Source: Deltaproteobacteria bacterium
Lineage (GTDB): Bacteria > Desulfobacterota > Binatia > Binatales > Binataceae
Assembly (NCBI GenBank): GCA_021780225.1
Contig: JAJXZF010000050.1
Location: 1-50,310, forward strand
Reading direction: 5' to 3'
DNA: 50,310 bases
Every line of letters begins with the position of its first letter. Positions within the stretch are counted from its first letter, which is position 1. The translations under genes were made by a program, and so were the position numbers. Under the pieces are notes generated by a model that was not told the DNA's origin, made no database searches, and was given only the letters and a program-made list of their open reading frames with translations. Shown piece by piece: positions 16,601 through 22,847 of this stretch.

Positions 16601-18017
16601 CGGTGATTTTGCGCGCCGCCGGCCGGCCGCCCATCACGGATTCCGCCGCCGCCGCGGCGCTCTTCAGCAGCGCCGGCAGCCGATGGCTGACGAGTTCGTA
16701 GGTCTGATGCGAAACGATGACGGCTTCCAGATGGCGCGCGAGCTTGCCCATCGGACCGCCCTGCCGGCGATGCTCCTGGCGATTGCCGAGGGCGGTCAAT
16801 TCCACCAGGCGGCGCATCGGCAGCGGGTTCACGTCCGACGTGCAGAGCTGGTAAATCGGCTGGTGCCGTCCGCTTAGCAGCGCGCCGAGAATCGGAACCA
16901 TCGCGTGCGCGGCGAGATCGACCGGAATCACGTCGAGCACCAGATCGCCGCGCGCCGGATAAAAGCGATAGCCGCGTCCCGACAGATAGGTCAGCGGCGC
17001 GCTGGTGTTGACGCCCTGGTTCCATCCGGGAATCGGATCGGCGAGCGCGCTTTCGATCACCGACGGCCGCGCCACCGCGACCGCGATGCGGTCGCGCGCC
17101 GCCAGCGCAAGCTGCTCGCCGAGGCTTTTGGTGTAGCTGTAGGTGTTCGGCCAGCCCCACATCCGGGCGCGCCGCCGGCCAACCTCTTTCAGCCGTTCTT
17201 CGATCCATTGCTTGCGCCGCGCGTCGATCGCGCGCTCGCGGCTTTCGCCGTGGCCGCGCTCGTCGTCTTCGTCGGCGGATTCCGATTCGAGCGCCATCCG
17301 GAACTGCGCCATCCGCGCCTGATCCGACGCTTCGGCTTCGACCCGCGCGATTTCGGCGCGCGCGTCGCGCATTTCGCGCGCCAGCTCGAAGCCGCGCCGT
17401 CCATTGGGACGCCAGTCGAACGGGATGTCGTCTTCGTAGCGATGGCCGTCGGCGGCGCCTGCCGCATAGCAGGTGGAAACGTGCAGCAGAGCGGCGCCGC
17501 GCGCGCGGCAGAATTCGACCACGTTCTCGACGCCGGTGGCGTTGACCTCGAGCGCCTTGGCCAGCGACGCGTCGAAATTCACCAGGCCGGCGCAATGGAC
17601 CACGGCGTCGAGATGGGCGCGTTCGAACGCCGGCGCTTCGTCGCTGAGCAGGCCCGGCTCCGAGATGTCGCCCGGCACGATCGCGACGCGCTCTTCGATA
17701 TAGCGGTCGAAGCGGGCGCCCAGATGTTCGCGCAGCGGACCGAGCGCGGGCGATTCGAAAATCTCGCGGCGGAAGCGGTTCTGGCTCGATTTGCGATCGC
17801 CGCGAATCAGCAGGTGGAGCTTTGCGATCTCGGGATGATGCCGCAGCAGAATCGCAATCAGCACCTTGCCGAGAAATCCGGTCGCGCCCGTGATCAGCAG
17901 TTCGCGGCCGTCGAGAATCTCCGCGAGCGGCGGCATCGCGCCGTTCGCCGCGCGCGCGGAGGACGCGCCGTTGCGGCGCGAACCGCCGCCGGACGAAGTC
18001 CCGTTTTTATTCGACAT
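13608..18017 (-). CDS. ElbD-like four-domain enzyme: fatty acyl reductase + AMP ligase + carrier + PlsC acyltransferase
   Basis: A 1469-residue fusion. Residues ~35-520 are a fatty acyl reductase of the NAD-binding_4 type (TGATGFLG at 43-50, YSYTK active site near 291-295). Residues ~560-1090 are an adenylate-forming acyl-CoA/ACP ligase (TSGTTGAPKG near 735, HTGDLGRFDEDGRLYIVGRAKD near 990). Residues ~1110-1185 are a phosphopantetheine carrier (LGLDSLA, Ser near 1154). Residues ~1200-1430 are a PlsC/LPLAT acyltransferase (NHSSHLD near 1262, FPEGTRS near 1337). The architecture recalls the myxobacterial ether-lipid enzyme ElbD (comparison from memory). Inference: it activates fatty acids, loads its own carrier, reduces acyl to alcohol and esterifies a glycerol-phosphate-type acceptor. 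Its ATG overlaps the LarA-like gene by 11 bases. Confidence 0.88.
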   Translation of the reverse strand: MSNKNGTSSGGGSRRNGASSARAANGAMPPLAEILDGRELLITGATGFLGKVLIAILLRHHPEIAKLHLLIRGDRKSSQNRFRREIFESPALGPLREHLGARFDRYIEERVAIVPGDISEPGLLSDEAPAFERAHLDAVVHCAGLVNFDASLAKALEVNATGVENVVEFCRARGAALLHVSTCYAAGAADGHRYEDDIPFDWRPNGRRGFELAREMRDARAEIARVEAEASDQARMAQFRMALESESADEDDERGHGESRERAIDARRKQWIEERLKEVGRRRARMWGWPNTYSYTKSLGEQLALAARDRIAVAVARPSVIESALADPIPGWNQGVNTSAPLTYLSGRGYRFYPARGDLVLDVIPVDLAAHAMVPILGALLSGRHQPIYQLCTSDVNPLPMRRLVELTALGNRQEHRRQGGPMGKLARHLEAVIVSHQTYELVSHRLPALLKSAAAAAESVMGGRPAARKITERAERLVADTELARSLVEVYLPYIQDLVYTFHGRNIRELYRELKPADARAHPFHPERIDWADYWINIHLPGLRRHIFPQLELHTRARPRGGFRFRTLTEMLDRAAERYGARTAIEARKPSGQRAAMTYRELRDQAYRAGLMLASRGVEPGDRVLLIAENSAEWVVAYFAIIYAGAIAVPLDHLIAPEELAPIARIAEPGAALVSSGCAKRLGEAIGAAAPGIAELELGELNRPFILSAKAKTPPTLERKSIASIVFTSGTTGAPKGVTLTHGNFTAEIAMLARVFTLGADDVALSLLPLHHTFEFTCGMLLPLASGARIVYPQGVDAASLSRTLADVRPTALVGVPALWEAVHRRIMDEVEARGPFAHAAFERLRDLNRRLDQDYNLNLGTLLFRPAHAALGGRLRLAVSGGAALPQRVARFFNEIGIRLLEGYGLTESAPVLSVARPDETLIPGSVGKPLNNVEVKLAKAEAGVGEIIARGPNVMAGYYRNPAATAEVLRDGWLHTGDLGRFDEDGRLYIVGRAKDVIVDSGGNNIYIDELEEAYGHSPFLKEMAVAGLRAGQGEQVAALAVPAYARGESRRTVEDKLRSHFEKVGAALSPHKRIRILRFTEAELPRTRTRKVRRAEVAAILRRMVDTDERERGAASAEVEPWLAQALAQVASGGAEITPATRLIEDLGLDSLALAELAEHIAVKSGRELSAEELSNIATVEELQRIAGEAGNRPKLPSYARFAKPYTIELPSPLRRLGETALRRSFDAAFNRWLKPLVMGAGNIPANRNVLVVANHSSHLDFALAGHALGAAGRNLVVLAAKDYFFNTPARRMLASNFTRLIPFDRERAQLESLDEALAELAAGRSVLMFPEGTRSPDGLIHEFKSGAGYLALHSGCDVLPVRIDGTHEVLGKGQLLPRRHPVQVRIGRPIGAEEMRGLARDGEGAGAYRKLAERMRDAVVSLGVRPAKRIEPAAAPAPLETAVETTAKAGGRARSRHPARHAKG

Positions 18018-19647
18018 CTGCGATCACCAGCGGCGGCAGGTGCAGATAGGTGATTGTCGCCGACCGTCCATGCTCCGACGTGGCCATCGCGATCGCCTCG
18101 TCGAGCGTGTCCGCGGATTCCCATCCCAGCCGCGCGGCGACTTCCGGCTCCTGGCATCCGGCCGCGATCACCCGCCCCACGTGCTGGCGCGCCGGCTCGC
18201 CCCAATACCACATGTAGAACGGATGCACGCCGTGATAGGCGTGGCCGTAACGGTACATGTGCATATAAGTGGGGTTGCGGACGAACTCGGCTTCGAACCG
18301 CTTTTCCAGTTCGACCGCGTCGGTCGTCTCGGCCAGGCATCGATGGAAAAATTCGATGTAGCTCGGATGATGCTCCGGATGGAATTCGTCGCGCAGAGGA
18401 TGGCAGATGATCATCGTGCCGCCGGGCTTCACCAGCGGCTTGTTGCGGTACATGTTGAACAGGTAGCCCATCCCGGTGCACTGCACGAGAACGGGATTCA
18501 TGATCGAATTGACATTGTAGGGACAGATAAACGGCACGCCGACGATTAGCACGTCGGATTGTCCCTTCACCGGAACCGAGTATTGCTGGAAGACCCGCGC
18601 CAGCGCCTGCCGATGCACCGTTTCGGTCTCGCCCGCCCATACGCCCGTCATTCCGTAGGGGGCGGCGTACTGATGCATCACCTGGCGGCGCAATTCGTTC
18701 GACATCCCGCCCAGCGTCCAGCGGAAGCCCTTGAGCCGCATCCGATCCCAGTCGCTGAAGCGATCCTCGTTCTTTTGCAGAAAGTCGAGCATCCCGCCGT
18801 ACATCTGAGTATTCACCGCGGTCTCGATCGAGAATACGTTCACTTCGCGATTGACTATGCGGCCCATCCGGTTCGCCGAACTGTGCAGCGCCGAGCGCGC
18901 CGGGTCCATGTATGAATGACTATCGCGGAGCGTCGCGGGATTATGATGGTGCCGCAGGCTTTGATAGGGCGCGAGTCCGACCGCGACCGATTTATGCCCG
19001 CCGTCCATCGGCACCAGGTTGATGTTCAAATAGATCAGCAGGTCGGATTCCGCCGCGCGCCGCGAGAGCCATACCTCCTCGCCATGATCGGTCTTGCCGA
19101 GCATCGCGAGTTCCGCCCGATTCTCGCCGTCGAAGTTGTAGAGCCGTTCCGGCCAAAACTGTTTGAACGCGCGCTCGCCCACCATCCGGCGGATCTCCGC
19201 TTCGGTCATGCGGCGATGGAGCGCGGTGGCGACGATCAGATGAACGTCATCGACGCCGTAGTCCGCCAGCGTCTGCAGCACCTGGTTGAGCAGCCGTTCG
19301 CGAATATCCGGCCGGCGCATCGGCGGCAGCGGCAGGCTGATGTCGTCGATCGCGATCGTCACGCGCAGGTTCGGATTGAGCTGCGCGAACAGTGGATCGG
19401 CGTTGAGTGGATGGAGCAGGGCGTAGCGGATCGCGGTGTCTGGATCGGGCAGCGCGTCGAGCGGCGGCGGCGGATAGATGACACGCGTTCCCGCCGGCAG
19501 CTTTTCGTAAAGAAACTCGTCGCCGTAAGCGATCAGGCGCGGCTCGGAGCGGCGGCTCAGCGTCACCACCAGGTCGCGCCGCGACCCGGCTTCGTGCTTC
19601 AGGTCCGCCGGCTTGAGTTCCTTTAATTTCGCTTCAGGCCGCGCCAT
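18007..19647 (-). CDS. LarA-family (DUF2088) nickel-pincer enzyme homologue
   Basis: A 546-residue protein related to lactate racemase LarA. The family stretch ATALHRRMTEAEIRRMVGE holds the equivalent of catalytic His108 (H144 here). GGHKSVAVGLAPY matches the loop whose Lys binds the nickel-pincer nucleotide (K219), and the following RHHHNP can supply the nickel His. By eye, the second catalytic His expected ten residues before the Lys is not there (NINLVPM), so the chemistry may not be simple racemisation. It sits inside the lipid array, overlapping the HAD gene by 14 bases and the ElbD-like gene by 11, which implies tight co-expression. No Lar cofactor genes are in the window. Substrate unknown; a 2-hydroxyacid or hydroxylipid epimerisation is a guess. 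Confidence 0.78.
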   Translation of the reverse strand: MARPEAKLKELKPADLKHEAGSRRDLVVTLSRRSEPRLIAYGDEFLYEKLPAGTRVIYPPPPLDALPDPDTAIRYALLHPLNADPLFAQLNPNLRVTIAIDDISLPLPPMRRPDIRERLLNQVLQTLADYGVDDVHLIVATALHRRMTEAEIRRMVGERAFKQFWPERLYNFDGENRAELAMLGKTDHGEEVWLSRRAAESDLLIYLNINLVPMDGGHKSVAVGLAPYQSLRHHHNPATLRDSHSYMDPARSALHSSANRMGRIVNREVNVFSIETAVNTQMYGGMLDFLQKNEDRFSDWDRMRLKGFRWTLGGMSNELRRQVMHQYAAPYGMTGVWAGETETVHRQALARVFQQYSVPVKGQSDVLIVGVPFICPYNVNSIMNPVLVQCTGMGYLFNMYRNKPLVKPGGTMIICHPLRDEFHPEHHPSYIEFFHRCLAETTDAVELEKRFEAEFVRNPTYMHMYRYGHAYHGVHPFYMWYWGEPARQHVGRVIAAGCQEPEVAARLGWESADTLDEAIAMATSEHGRSATITYLHLPPLVIADVE

Positions 19648-20458
19648 TGAGTTTCCTCTCCAGCCATTCGCCGACCGCGGCGCGGTCGATTCCGCCGAGC
19701 GTGCGCCGCGCTTCGCCCTTGTCGAAGCGAAGCAACGGCCATTGGCGCGAGACCGCGGTCGCGGACAGGCGCCGGTCGGGATTTACCGCCACCGGATGAC
19801 CGATCGCGGCCAGGAACGGCAAGTCGTAATGGGAATCCGCATAGCCCCAGCAATCGGCCAGTTCGATTCCATTTTCCGCGCAATACTCCGCGCACCATTC
19901 GGCTTTGGCGTCGCCGGCCATCACCGGCGCGTGCAGGCGTCCCGTGGCCCGTCCGCGGCTGAACACCAGCCGATTCGCGACCCACGACCTGATGCCGAGC
20001 CGCGCGGCGAACGGCGCGACGATAAAATCGGGCGAGCCGGTCACCAACACCGGTTCAAGCTCCGCCGCGCGGTTCGCTTCAATCAGTTCCGCGGCGCGCG
20101 GATAAAGATGGCCGATCATCACACGGTCGCAATATTCCTCGCCGAGCGAAAACAGGCGATCGCGGGAGACGCCCTTGAAGGCTTCGAAGAGCGCGATATT
20201 GAGCAGATAGCGATCGCGGCGTTCCGCCAGATAAAGCGACGGCAGCCTTGCGGCGAAGCTCGCCAGATAGCCGATTCGGCCGCTCCATTCGCCGATATTG
20301 CCGAAGACGAAAAGCGCCGAATGAAGCAGATTCAGGTCGATTAAGGTGCCGTCGAGGTCATAGAACGCAAGGGCGCGCCGCGTGTGCGCTTTGCCGTTGG
20401 AGGTCGCGTTGGCGCGCCGCCGGCCATGCGTTCGGCCGTCGCCTTTGAAAACTGACAT
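19634..20458 (-). CDS. HAD-IB family phosphatase
   Basis: A 274-residue HAD hydrolase. The nucleophile motif is FYDLDGTLI (D34, D36), motif II is VLVTGSPDFIV, and the GYADSHYDLPFLAAIG loop holds the Mg-binding acids, as in SerB-like IB proteins. Members of this group often neighbour or are fused to PlsC acyltransferases and acyl reductases, where they are thought to remove a phosphate from an acyl- or glycerol-phosphate intermediate. That role is inferred. The ATG lies one base after the tetR stop, inside a perfect palindrome, and the stop overlaps the LarA-like start, so the genes are translationally coupled. Confidence 0.85.
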   Translation of the reverse strand: MSVFKGDGRTHGRRRANATSNGKAHTRRALAFYDLDGTLIDLNLLHSALFVFGNIGEWSGRIGYLASFAARLPSLYLAERRDRYLLNIALFEAFKGVSRDRLFSLGEEYCDRVMIGHLYPRAAELIEANRAAELEPVLVTGSPDFIVAPFAARLGIRSWVANRLVFSRGRATGRLHAPVMAGDAKAEWCAEYCAENGIELADCWGYADSHYDLPFLAAIGHPVAVNPDRRLSATAVSRQWPLLRFDKGEARRTLGGIDRAAVGEWLERKLNGAA

Positions 20459-20464
20459 GTCAGT
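20451..20464. promoter_or_regulatory. perfect 14-bp palindrome at the tetR/HAD junction, candidate operator
   Basis: ACTGACATGTCAGT reads the same on both strands. It spans the TGA of tetR and the ATG of the HAD gene. Palindromes with TGACA/TGTCA arms are a common shape for TetR-type operators, so it may be an internal operator or an RNA hairpin controlling coupling. I saw no second copy at the tetR promoter. Confidence 0.45.
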
Positions 20465-21152
20465 CTATTTTCGGCCGAAAAAACCGGCCTGCCTCCGCTG
20501 TCGTCTCCGTTCCGGCGCCGGTTGGCTGACCGCCGCGCGCCGCCGGCTCTTTGATGACCGTTTCGAGCAGCTCCGGACGGGCGACGCCGCGCAATCCGAA
20601 ATCGAGAATCTCTTCCGCCAGGACCGCGACATCGTCGCGCTGGTTGCGCGATAGCTGGCTTACGATCTCCTTGATGCCGCCAAGGATGCAATAGGCGACC
20701 GCGCGCGTGTCGCACTCGCGCACCAGGTTCAGCTCGATCCCGAGATCGAGCGACCGTTGAATCTGATCCGTGACGCGTTCGTAAAAATCCACGATTTGCT
20801 CGTCAAGTTCCCGATCGAAACCGGTCGAATGGTTGAGCAGAATGTCGGTCAATTCGCGTTCATCGAGCACGAAGGCGAGCACGCGCCGCAGGTTCGCGCG
20901 CAATTGCTCGGCGGGATCCGGCTGGCCGGGGCCGACCCGCAGGCGCTGAATCCGCGCGCGCAGCTCCGCCAGCGTCTGCGCCAGCAGCTCTTCAAAAATG
21001 TCGCGCTTGTTTTGAAAATAGAGATAGAACGTGCCGCGCGCGATCCGCGCCCGCGAAATGATGTCGGCGATGTTCGTGCGATGGTATCCCTTGCGTGCGA
21101 AGATGTGCTTCGCGTGATGCAATACCTGCTCGCGCCTGGCCTGCCGTTCCAT
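20460..21152 (-). CDS. TetR/AcrR-family transcriptional regulator
   Basis: A 230-residue regulator with the usual N-terminal helix-turn-helix: REQVLHHAKHIFARKGYHRTNIADIISRARIARGTFYLYFQNKRDIFEELL. The C-terminal ligand domain (~150 residues) is helical, with no recognisable ligand signature. It is the first gene of the minus-strand lipid array and is separated from the HAD gene by a single base, so it is probably autoregulated with the genes it heads. Acyl-CoA or another lipid ligand is plausible. I chose the ATG at 21152 (MERQARREQ) over the TTG at 21164. The last ~25 residues are a low-complexity tail. Confidence 0.9.
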   Translation of the reverse strand: MERQARREQVLHHAKHIFARKGYHRTNIADIISRARIARGTFYLYFQNKRDIFEELLAQTLAELRARIQRLRVGPGQPDPAEQLRANLRRVLAFVLDERELTDILLNHSTGFDRELDEQIVDFYERVTDQIQRSLDLGIELNLVRECDTRAVAYCILGGIKEIVSQLSRNQRDDVAVLAEEILDFGLRGVARPELLETVIKEPAARGGQPTGAGTETTAEAGRFFRPKID

Positions 21153-21170
21153 CAGTTTCCGCAATGGCCG

Positions 21171-21199
21171 ACACTATCGGCGGCGGTACGTGGAGTCAA
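21171..21199 (-). promoter_or_regulatory. candidate promoter for the tetR-lipid array
   Basis: On the minus strand, TTGACT (21199-21194) is followed after exactly 17 bases by TAGTGT (21176-21171). The -35 is good and the -10 weak (3 of 6). Transcription would begin about 12 bases before the tetR ATG, giving a very short leader. Confidence 0.4.
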
Positions 21200-21330
21200 A
21201 TACGAATCGCATCGCGGGGCCAAGGATTTTCAACAATAAATCCTGTTAGTGAGCCGCTTTTAAATCGTATCGGCAGCTTTCGGCGCGATCATCGGATTTG
21301 GGCGATCGAGCCGGGTTGGCGGCGATGAGT

Positions 21331-21990
21331 TCAGGGCGCGCCGCCGCTCGAATCGCCGGCCTTCGATCCGATTGTCGTGGGCGTGGGCGTCGGGATTTGC
21401 GGACACACGATCGTGCAGTTCGACACGTCCTGATTCACGCCAACCAGAACGCTTTGGCTCGGAATGCCGGCGGCGGTCACATTGAAGCAGGCGCATCCGG
21501 TGGAGCCGGCCGGCTGAAGGGCGACCATCACGCCATTTCCGACGTAGCTCAACAGCCCCGTAATACCGCCGGTTTCGGGAAAGGGGTTCCAAGCCGAACT
21601 GTTGGTGATGTCCCGGTAAGAATACGGCTCTTTAGAGTTGTGAGCGACAAAAGCGCCTTGCGCGTTGAATTGCAGCGACGTAGGAGGAGTAGGCGCGGTT
21701 TGGCAATATGCATTGCTGGTATTCGGTATACAGACCGACGCGGACGTTATCGGCGAGCATTGAGGCGTTGGCGTGGGCGTAGGCGTTTTGGTGGCGCCTT
21801 TGGTCGGTGTGGGCGTTGGTGTGGGCGTCGGCGGCGCTCCAGTGCATACGAAGATCGCAAACAGGGGCGTCTGAGGATATATGGGCGTCGTGCTGTTGCC
21901 GCCGCCGCCTCCGCCGCAACTGAGAAGCAACGCCGACGCCAGCCCTGCCAACACCGGAACGATAATCAAGCACCGCCGCCACGATTTCAT
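21331..21990 (-). CDS. putative lipoprotein with Pro-Thr repeats
   Basis: A 219-residue protein with a lipobox LLSC (Cys25) after a hydrophobic signal, followed by Gly6, so it should be a lipidated envelope protein. A PTPTPTPTPT segment and a second PTPTPTPTP near residues 55-78 are low-complexity spacers typical of surface-exposed proteins. The rest contains four to six Cys (e.g. CTIVCP, GCACFNV) that could form disulfides. No family recognised. It is transcribed away from the tetR gene's upstream region and is not part of the lipid array. The repeated PT codons make the DNA strand locally GT-rich; this explains the simple-sequence tract at about 21770-21835. Confidence 0.7.
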   Translation of the reverse strand: MKSWRRCLIIVPVLAGLASALLLSCGGGGGGNSTTPIYPQTPLFAIFVCTGAPPTPTPTPTPTKGATKTPTPTPTPQCSPITSASVCIPNTSNAYCQTAPTPPTSLQFNAQGAFVAHNSKEPYSYRDITNSSAWNPFPETGGITGLLSYVGNGVMVALQPAGSTGCACFNVTAAGIPSQSVLVGVNQDVSNCTIVCPQIPTPTPTTIGSKAGDSSGGAP

Positions 21991-22183
21991 CGCGCGTCAA
22001 GCTATGACGGCGGCTAATCGGCATGTCAAGCGGGATAGGTCGTGCGGGCGTCAACTCCGCGACGGCGGCTTCGAATTGGCGCCGGTGATGGCCGTGGCCG
22101 ACCGCTCGAACGAGGGCTGTGGCGATCGTATGTCGATATTGTGAAGCGCAGCCAGTCGGCGCGCGCCGAGGCGAAAATTCCAT
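21991..22183. other. intergenic region, no feature seen
   Basis: About 190 bases between the Pro-Thr lipoprotein start and the repeat element. It presumably holds the lipoprotein promoter, but I see no convincing -35/-10 pair and no supported ORF. Confidence 0.4.
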
Positions 22184-22391
22184 CTAGTGTGGCGTCCCGC
22201 AAATAACTTCCACCTGATGCCTTATCAGCTCGGCGCGCGGGTCGCCCACTGTGGGGCGATAAGGGATGGATTGCCGGGTCTGGGCCCGGCAATGACGCAC
22301 AGAGCTGGTCATGCCCGGACTTGATCCGGGCATCCACGCCGAGTGCAAGATGGACGCAGAGTACAAACTTATTTGCGGGACGCGACACTAG
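22184..22391. mobile_element. MITE-like element with terminal inverted repeats, copy 2
   Basis: A 200-base body (22188-22387) begins TGTGGCGTCCCGCAAATAA and ends TTATTTGCGGGACGCGACA. The ends are 19-base inverted repeats with one mismatch, flanked on both sides by CTAG, a possible target duplication. Inside are two hairpins (ATTGCCGGG/CCCGGCAAT and ATGCCCGGA/TCCGGGCAT) shared with copy 1 at 854-1167. There is no coding capacity, so it could move only with a transposase supplied elsewhere. Confidence 0.7.
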
Positions 22392-22404
22392 CGAATTGAG
22401 GACC

Positions 22405-22456
22405 AAAAAAAGGCGGGTCGTTGAAGGAGGGGGGAGTCTCCTTAACGCCCGCCTTT
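22405..22456 (-). terminator. intrinsic-terminator-like hairpin on the minus strand
   Basis: On the minus strand, a nested stem (AAAGGCGGG/CCCGCCTTT outer, 22409-22417/22448-22456; AAGGAG/CTCCTT inner, 22424-22429/22438-22443) is followed by seven Ts (22411-22405). It has the form of a rho-independent terminator, but no minus-strand gene lies just to the right, so it may end an unannotated transcript. On the plus strand it would be a leader hairpin of the DUF748 gene. Confidence 0.45.
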
Positions 22457-22847
22457 CACCGTCCATCTTACGACGGGCGGCCCCGACTGCAGGGAGGAGG
22501 TTGCAACCGGGGAGCGGCCTTGGCTACCGCTTCCAACTCTATTCGACGTGGCCACAACCGAATTATTCATTCGCGCGTCGAAAAAAATTCAGGCCCCAGA
22601 ATGGATGGTGAAAGCTCGCCAAATTCCTTCGCAAATGGACTCCTGCCAGCCGCAACCAACGCAAGCGAACGGATCGAATCAATTTTGCGCCATCGCGAAG
22701 CACACCGCGCGTTCGCTGGTGGATTGCGTTCAACTCACTATGATATTCCGAAAATGCGCGGCGGCCCTTCAAGGCTCGTCTGTACGAAAATCGCGCATAC
22801 GGACCGGAAAGGAGGGCGCACCTCGGCAGCGCCTCGTGAAAAATCCC
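22457..22847. other. long gene-free leader before the DUF748 gene
   Basis: About 390 bases. The DUF748 frame is open back to about 22548, but the translated stretch (e.g. KKIQAPEWMVKARQIPSQMDSCQPQPTQANGSNQF) looks non-coding, and base composition is less GC-rich than the neighbouring genes. It may hold a promoter, a leader, or a minus-strand small RNA ending at the terminator at 22405-22456. I cannot define any of these. Confidence 0.4.

Noticed and set aside
15699-16877. 392-residue plus-strand frame inside the ElbD-like gene
   Set aside because: Antisense to the adenylation domain; no motifs.
21770-21840. GT-rich direct repeats resembling an array
   Set aside because: They are the codons of the Pro-Thr stretch in the lipoprotein, not CRISPR or an independent repeat.
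22548-22847. 100-residue N-terminal extension of the DUF748 protein
   Set aside because: No hydrophobic or conserved content; the membrane anchor follows the ATG at 22848 as the family expects.
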